64,000 bases of DNA from Amphiura filiformis (lineage: Eukaryota; Echinodermata; Ophiuroidea; Amphilepidida; Amphiuridae): NCBI RefSeq assembly GCF_039555335.1, contig NC_092639.1, positions 32,086,353-32,150,352 of the forward strand, given 5' to 3'. Positions 60,039-64,000 of this stretch are shown here, one piece after another; the first letter of the stretch is position 1, and each line of letters starts with the position of its first letter. The notes below the pieces were generated by a model. That model was not told the origin of the DNA. It worked only from the letters and a program-made list of their open reading frames with translations, and made no database searches. Position numbers and translations under genes: made by a program.

Positions 60039-60267
60039 ATACAATAATTTGTGCGAAGGAGGCTTTCACCGAAACTCCCGACGAAATCTAGTCCCGTTAA
60101 GAAATCTGGTCCCGCTACGGTTTTTTTTTTCTGGTTCTGCTGAGGTATATTTTTACTTAAAACTGGTCCCTATCAAGGAACCCCAGATGGGTACCCAGAA
60201 AATCCTTAAGACCTACAACCCTCCCCCACCCTGGGTATTTGAATTAACATTTTGTCTTACTACATAA
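60039..60267 (+). CDS. Gene B possible alternative terminal exon
   Basis: A good acceptor (GACTTTCATTTCAG) precedes a phase-2-compatible frame that opens with YNNLCEGGFHRNSRRN, then a duplicated N-L-V-P-L-R, and runs 75 codons to a stop. It would replace the 61655 exon after the transmembrane exon. The low-complexity FFF and PPPP stretches look less like coding sequence. It may be a chance ORF in the intron. Confidence 0.2.
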
Positions 60268-60364
60268 GCGGAGCCAATGTTTTTCGACATCCTTACACCT
60301 CAAATGGTAAAGAATTGGAAATTGTTGGCTATCGAATAAAGTACCACAGTGCAATTCGCATGAT

Positions 60365-60757
60365 AAGGCCGTATAAAATTAATGTTTTGGTTCTCGTCCA
60401 GAGGATTTTCATGAATTGATGAGGGAGGGAGGTGTTTTTTTTTTTTTTTTTTTTCAATGTAAAATTAGCATTGTCAGTAGTTTTCGGTCTTCTCCAACAG
60501 TGCTCGAGGAAACGATGAGGCCCTTTTTTTTTTTTTTCAAATGTGAGATTCTGAGGATAAACCCCTAGAGTACCACAAAAGACTTGGAAGTGATGCTTGT
60601 TCTCTAATAAACTTATTTATATGTATGAAGATTTCATAAATCATTCCAAAGTCTAAAAAATTGAAAAATCTATAAAAAAAAAAAAAAATCTTGACAAATC
60701 CCAGAAATTGAGGAGGGAGGGGACGAGAACCAAAATATTAATTTTACACGGCCTAAC
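60365..60757. mobile_element. Inverted-repeat element, about 393 bp
   Basis: Left AAGGCCGTATAAAATTAATG then TTTTGGTTCTCGTCC; right GGACGAGAACCAAAAT then ATTAATTTTACACGGCCT. T-, A- and C-rich runs inside. Confidence 0.8.
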
Positions 60758-61374
60758 ACAATAAAACATATTAGGTATGAGTGGTTGTGGGATAGATCTA
60801 AACATGTCCTCCAACATGGCTGCCATTTCAATTGTTATACCGTTCCGGTTGGTTTATTGCATATACGCTCCATACCTTGCTCGTTTTCAGTATTTCCACT
60901 TCAACATTTCCCTCGTTTTATTCTATGTTTTTTAAACTTTTCAACAGCAACCGATGTTTTTAAATAATACTTGCATACTGGGAAAAAGTCGTTTATTTTC
61001 CATTATTATGGGAGTGCCTTACTATGTATGTATATAGTAGTAAAAGGTATAATTTGTAGCCTTTTATAGGTAAAAACAATATTAGGCTATAATATAAATG
61101 TGATTGCTACATTATCTTGATTGCCACATTATCTTGATGGCGCTGCTCATTAATCATCGTTTTACTTACATATGTAATTAGAACATCAAAAGTATATCCT
61201 TTTATAATTTAAAATACGATCGCTTTTATAAAAAAAAAATTATCACACACGTAACAGTTTCACTGCCAATGAACGATAGTTGGAGAAAGCTTGTAGTCGC
61301 CTGCTCCGCAGCCAACTGATGATGATGACGATGAACGTAATAATATATGATATGCATGAATTTATATGAGCACT

Positions 61375-61500
61375 TTATTCATCATCATCATCATCACAAT
61401 ACCATCATCTTCATCATCATCATCACCATCATCTTCTTCGTCTTCTTCTTCTTCATCATCATCGTCGTCACCATCGTCCTCATTATCACCATCATTATAG
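61375..61500. repeat. ATC / TTC trinucleotide tract
   Basis: Interrupted CATCAT and CTTCTT units upstream of the gene B last exon. Confidence 0.9.
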
Positions 61501-61654
61501 TCACTGATGGTATTATAGTAATTACGTTATTCTTAATACAAGGGAGACACTTATGCTGACTTTCTCCTTCTATATAAAGTCTACGTTATTTTTATTACAC
61601 CTCATAGTAACATTTTTAAATAGATAATTTTCCTTTCCTGTTTCTGAATTACAG

Positions 61655-62312
61655 AAAACGACAAAAGAAAAGACAACCACGAAAGAAAAGGAATGACCGA
61701 AATGACGTCGGTTTATCCATCCACAGAGCTGAAAGTGTATTAATTATAGACGACAATAACCATGATAACAGAATGGATACTTTTAACACAAGTCGTAACG
61801 TAGACACCATCGGATACGACAATTCTGTTTTCCTTAAAGACGAAGAAGGTAAAAAAGGAATACCAAATGGTGAAACTGGCACAGTTGTTGAAGCAAATGG
61901 TGGAACCACAACGTTACCGTCAAAAACGAGCTTGGTTATTACAAATGAAATGGACACTCCGGTAGGAATCACTAATCAAAACGGACTTGCTAATGGTGCG
62001 GATGCAAAAATGGAAACACCTATAAGTGAAAGTGATATGAAAGCAGTACAAAATACAATAGATGAAATAATAGCAGAACAAAAACAAATGAACGGAGATG
62101 TGAAATCACCGGATTATGTTGTACTTGAACCTGGTGATAGTGACCCTAAACCGGATGAGCCCGAATCACAGGAAGACAACAATGAGGACACCTTGTCAAC
62201 TGGGTTTAACGAGGAGGAGACAGATTCAGAAAGACCTGAGAGTGGGATACCATATGATATTACAGATATGGACAGTGTCTTGGAAGAGGGGAACGAAGAC
62301 ATGCAATCATAG
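61655..62312 (+). CDS. Gene B last exon: basic then acidic cytoplasmic tail
   Basis: This 658-nt terminal exon, entered in phase 2 after TGAATTACAG, runs to TAG at 62310-62312 and completes a 370-aa protein. It begins with a very basic stretch (KRQKKRQPRKKRN), a stop-transfer signal that also resembles a nuclear localisation signal. The rest is acidic and disordered. Three tyrosine sites stand out: GYDNS (Tyr206), DYVVLE (Tyr306, a Y-x-x-hydrophobic endocytic or SH2-type motif) and PYDITDMD (Tyr352). No catalytic domain is present. The last 10-11 codons and stop recur in the 3' region about 205 bp later. The open frame of over 200 codons and the consistent splice phases make this a firm call as coding sequence; its function is unknown. 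Confidence 0.8.
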
Positions 62313-62868
62313 ACATTTTCTGTGTCATTTTTACAGTGGCGTAGCTGGTGCCCAGGGTGCACGGATACAAATTGACATTTTCTGTGACATTTCCTCCATT
62401 TCCTGTGACATGGGGGAGGCTTCAAAATGTTTGCAACGGAGGTATGCGCATTGGACTTCAAAATCTGTCAATTTTGTTTGTGTCTTGGAAGAGGTGAACG
62501 ACATGCAATCATAGACATTGCCATGGGTGGCTTCAAAGTTTGTGTACGTTTTGTGCGCATTGGAGTCTATCACTTTTCACAGAAAGCATCTGATATCGAT
62601 TTTGTCAAAATTGCACATCTTTGACGAAACAATGAAAATAACTTGATAACAAAATATGATCAATTCTTATCATTCGGCATGTTCAGGCACACTTGTCTCA
62701 ATCTACTCAGAAAAACATCGCTGTGCATGTGCCGGCCTTTTCCTTAAATTAAAACTTAAAAGGCTGGTAGAACATGTTGAAGCATATCATACGCACTACC
62801 ATGATAAAAAGGCAAAATTGGCATATTGGTTACTAATATCATTTATTATTTAGTGATAATATTAGACA

Positions 62869-62874
62869 ATAAAT
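62869..62874 (+). promoter_or_regulatory. Possible polyadenylation signal of gene B
   Basis: AATAAA lies 557 bp after the gene B stop and 6 bp before the TTAA that flanks the foldback element. No closer canonical signal was seen, apart from an ATTAAA near 62748. Confidence 0.35.
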
Positions 62875-62884
62875 GAGTGTTTAA

Positions 62885-63540
62885 GGGCTGGGGTATGAAC
62901 GTTTGGACAGTATTTATTTTGGGACATTAGAGCACATCAGACATATCGAATCGCATTCTGAATACGAAGAATGTCATTCTGATATCAAATAATTTTGATT
63001 TTTGAAATTCGCAATTTAATACACATTTTATGGCAAATCATTAAAATTGATATTTTTGATATTTAACAGTACTCGAAGTAAACTTTATAAATCTGATGAT
63101 TTATACTTAAAGTGTATGTAGGTGGGATAAAGCCGACGATCAATTGAAAATTTTGACCTTTCGTATTGAAGATATGGATTTTTTTCCAAAAACACCAAAA
63201 AAAAATAGTTCTTTTTGGGTAAATAATCCATATCTTCAATATGAAAGGTCAACATTTTCAATTGACCGTCGGCTTTTCCCTCCTGCTACATACACTTTAA
63301 GAATATATCATTAGATTTATATAATTTACTTCGAGGACTGTTATATATCAAAATTTGAAAAATATCAAATTTTTATAATTTGTCATAAAATTTGTATTAT
63401 ATTGTGATTTTCAAAAATGAAAATTATTTGATATCAGAAAGACATGCTTCGTATTCAGAATGCAATTCGATAGGTCTGAGGTGCTCTCATGTCCCATAAA
63501 AAATACTGTCGAAACGAAATAAACGCTCATTTTAGATCCC
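62885..63540. mobile_element. 656-bp TTAA-flanked foldback element, second copy
   Basis: Same structure, length and orientation as 36853-37508, with TTAA at 62881-62884 and 63541-63544. It follows gene B just beyond its possible polyadenylation signal. Confidence 0.9.
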
Positions 63541-63621
63541 TTAAGATGGTATTTGGGGATTAACATGATTAATGTGGAAAATGCCAGGAGCCATATCCGA
63601 GGGAATAACTTATTGTCAGTT

Positions 63622-63899
63622 GGGGACCGTTTACAAACACTTGTGGGGGGACCTGATGCAAAAAAAATTTCATCGCGAAAATGATTTGCCCCCCCCCCCC
63701 CCCTTTTCAGACCTCAAAAATTTCAGGGCCCCCTTTTTAAGCATGAAAATTATGGGTCAACCCCATAGAAAAGCATATAAACACAATTTTCCCAAGAAAA
63801 TTTGTGGTCATTTTTTCAAGACCCCCCTTAGGAGGGTCAAAACTTTTAAGGGTCCCCTTTTGCATCAGCCCCCCCCACAAGTGTTTGTGAACGGTCCCT
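63622..63899. mobile_element. 278-bp MITE with GGGACCGTTTACAAACACTT ends
   Basis: Left GGGGACCGTTTACAAACACT then GGGGGGACCTGATGCA; right TGCATCAGCCCCCCCCACAA then GTGTTTGTGAACGGTCCC. The ORF across it is not a gene. Confidence 0.85.
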
Positions 63900-64000
63900 T
63901 GTGTCTATCAAAAATGGGGTTGAATGGCGAAATCCTCTTTTTGACGATGCTGTCAAAAGTGCAGGAAAAACAAAAATAACAGTAAAACAATGGCGCTAGA

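Noticed and set aside
61347..61559. Ile/His-rich ORF before the gene B last exon
   Set aside because: Translation of CAT/TTC repeats, with no acceptor in a suitable phase.
62331..62573. - strand ORFs over the gene B 3' region
   Set aside because: Shadow frames of the duplicated terminal coding segment.
63572..63979. 135-codon ORF at the window end
   Set aside because: Most of it lies across a MITE with C and G runs; the Pro-rich stretches are compositional.

Overview
This is eukaryotic, AT-rich, intron-rich DNA. Nothing in it is bacterial: there are no operons or ribosome binding sites. Instead it has GT-AG introns, signal-peptide and transmembrane exons with consistent splice phases, tRNA-derived SINEs, LINE remnants, many foldback (MITE-like) elements and microsatellites. 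The MAM-domain receptor, the abundant 'AGGCCTA' words and the mix of repeats suggest a marine invertebrate, perhaps an echinoderm or another deuterostome. That taxonomic guess is weak.

I can support two genes, both on the + strand and both encoding type I membrane proteins. Gene A (about 6.8-36.4 kb) has a signal-peptide exon (6791-6860), a MAM domain split over three exons (9913-10068, 14891-15150, 22059-22203), a short juxtamembrane exon (22339-22386) and a transmembrane exon (26209-26317). All these junctions agree in phase. After the transmembrane exon there are several candidate cytoplasmic-tail exons (31860-31953, 34379-34551, 35435-35554, 35756-36427). They join in different combinations and give different tails, some with tyrosine motifs resembling ITIM or ITAM sites. 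Gene B (51003-62312, three exons, 370 aa) has a signal peptide, a Thr-rich mucin-like ectodomain with several N-glycosylation sites, a transmembrane exon with the same phases as that of gene A (1 in, 2 out), and a basic then acidic cytoplasmic tail.

Between and inside the genes the DNA is mostly repeats. 0.7-4.2 kb: nested inverted-repeat elements. 4.7-5.6 kb: tRNA-like pieces and AAAT repeats. 6.9-8.5 kb (intron 1 of gene A): a hexanucleotide repeat and a six-copy tandem array of about 174 bp. 12.6-19.5 kb: a LINE 3' end, a SINE, a MITE with a clear target-site duplication and several other inverted-repeat elements. 22.6-26.2 kb: a large foldback carrying a second TA-flanked MITE. 28-35.4 kb: foldbacks and a duplicated block that carries tail exons. 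36.9-37.5 and 62.9-63.5 kb: two 656-bp TTAA-flanked foldbacks. 38-50 kb: intergenic, with SINEs and MITEs. 52.8-54.8 kb: a mosaic satellite. 58.9-59.7 kb: a decayed LINE reverse transcriptase.

The most interesting reading is a two-gene set of small surface receptors in tandem. One is a MAM receptor whose tail may be switched by alternative exons. The other is a mucin-like partner. A shared or immune-type role is inference only; no function is shown by the sequence.
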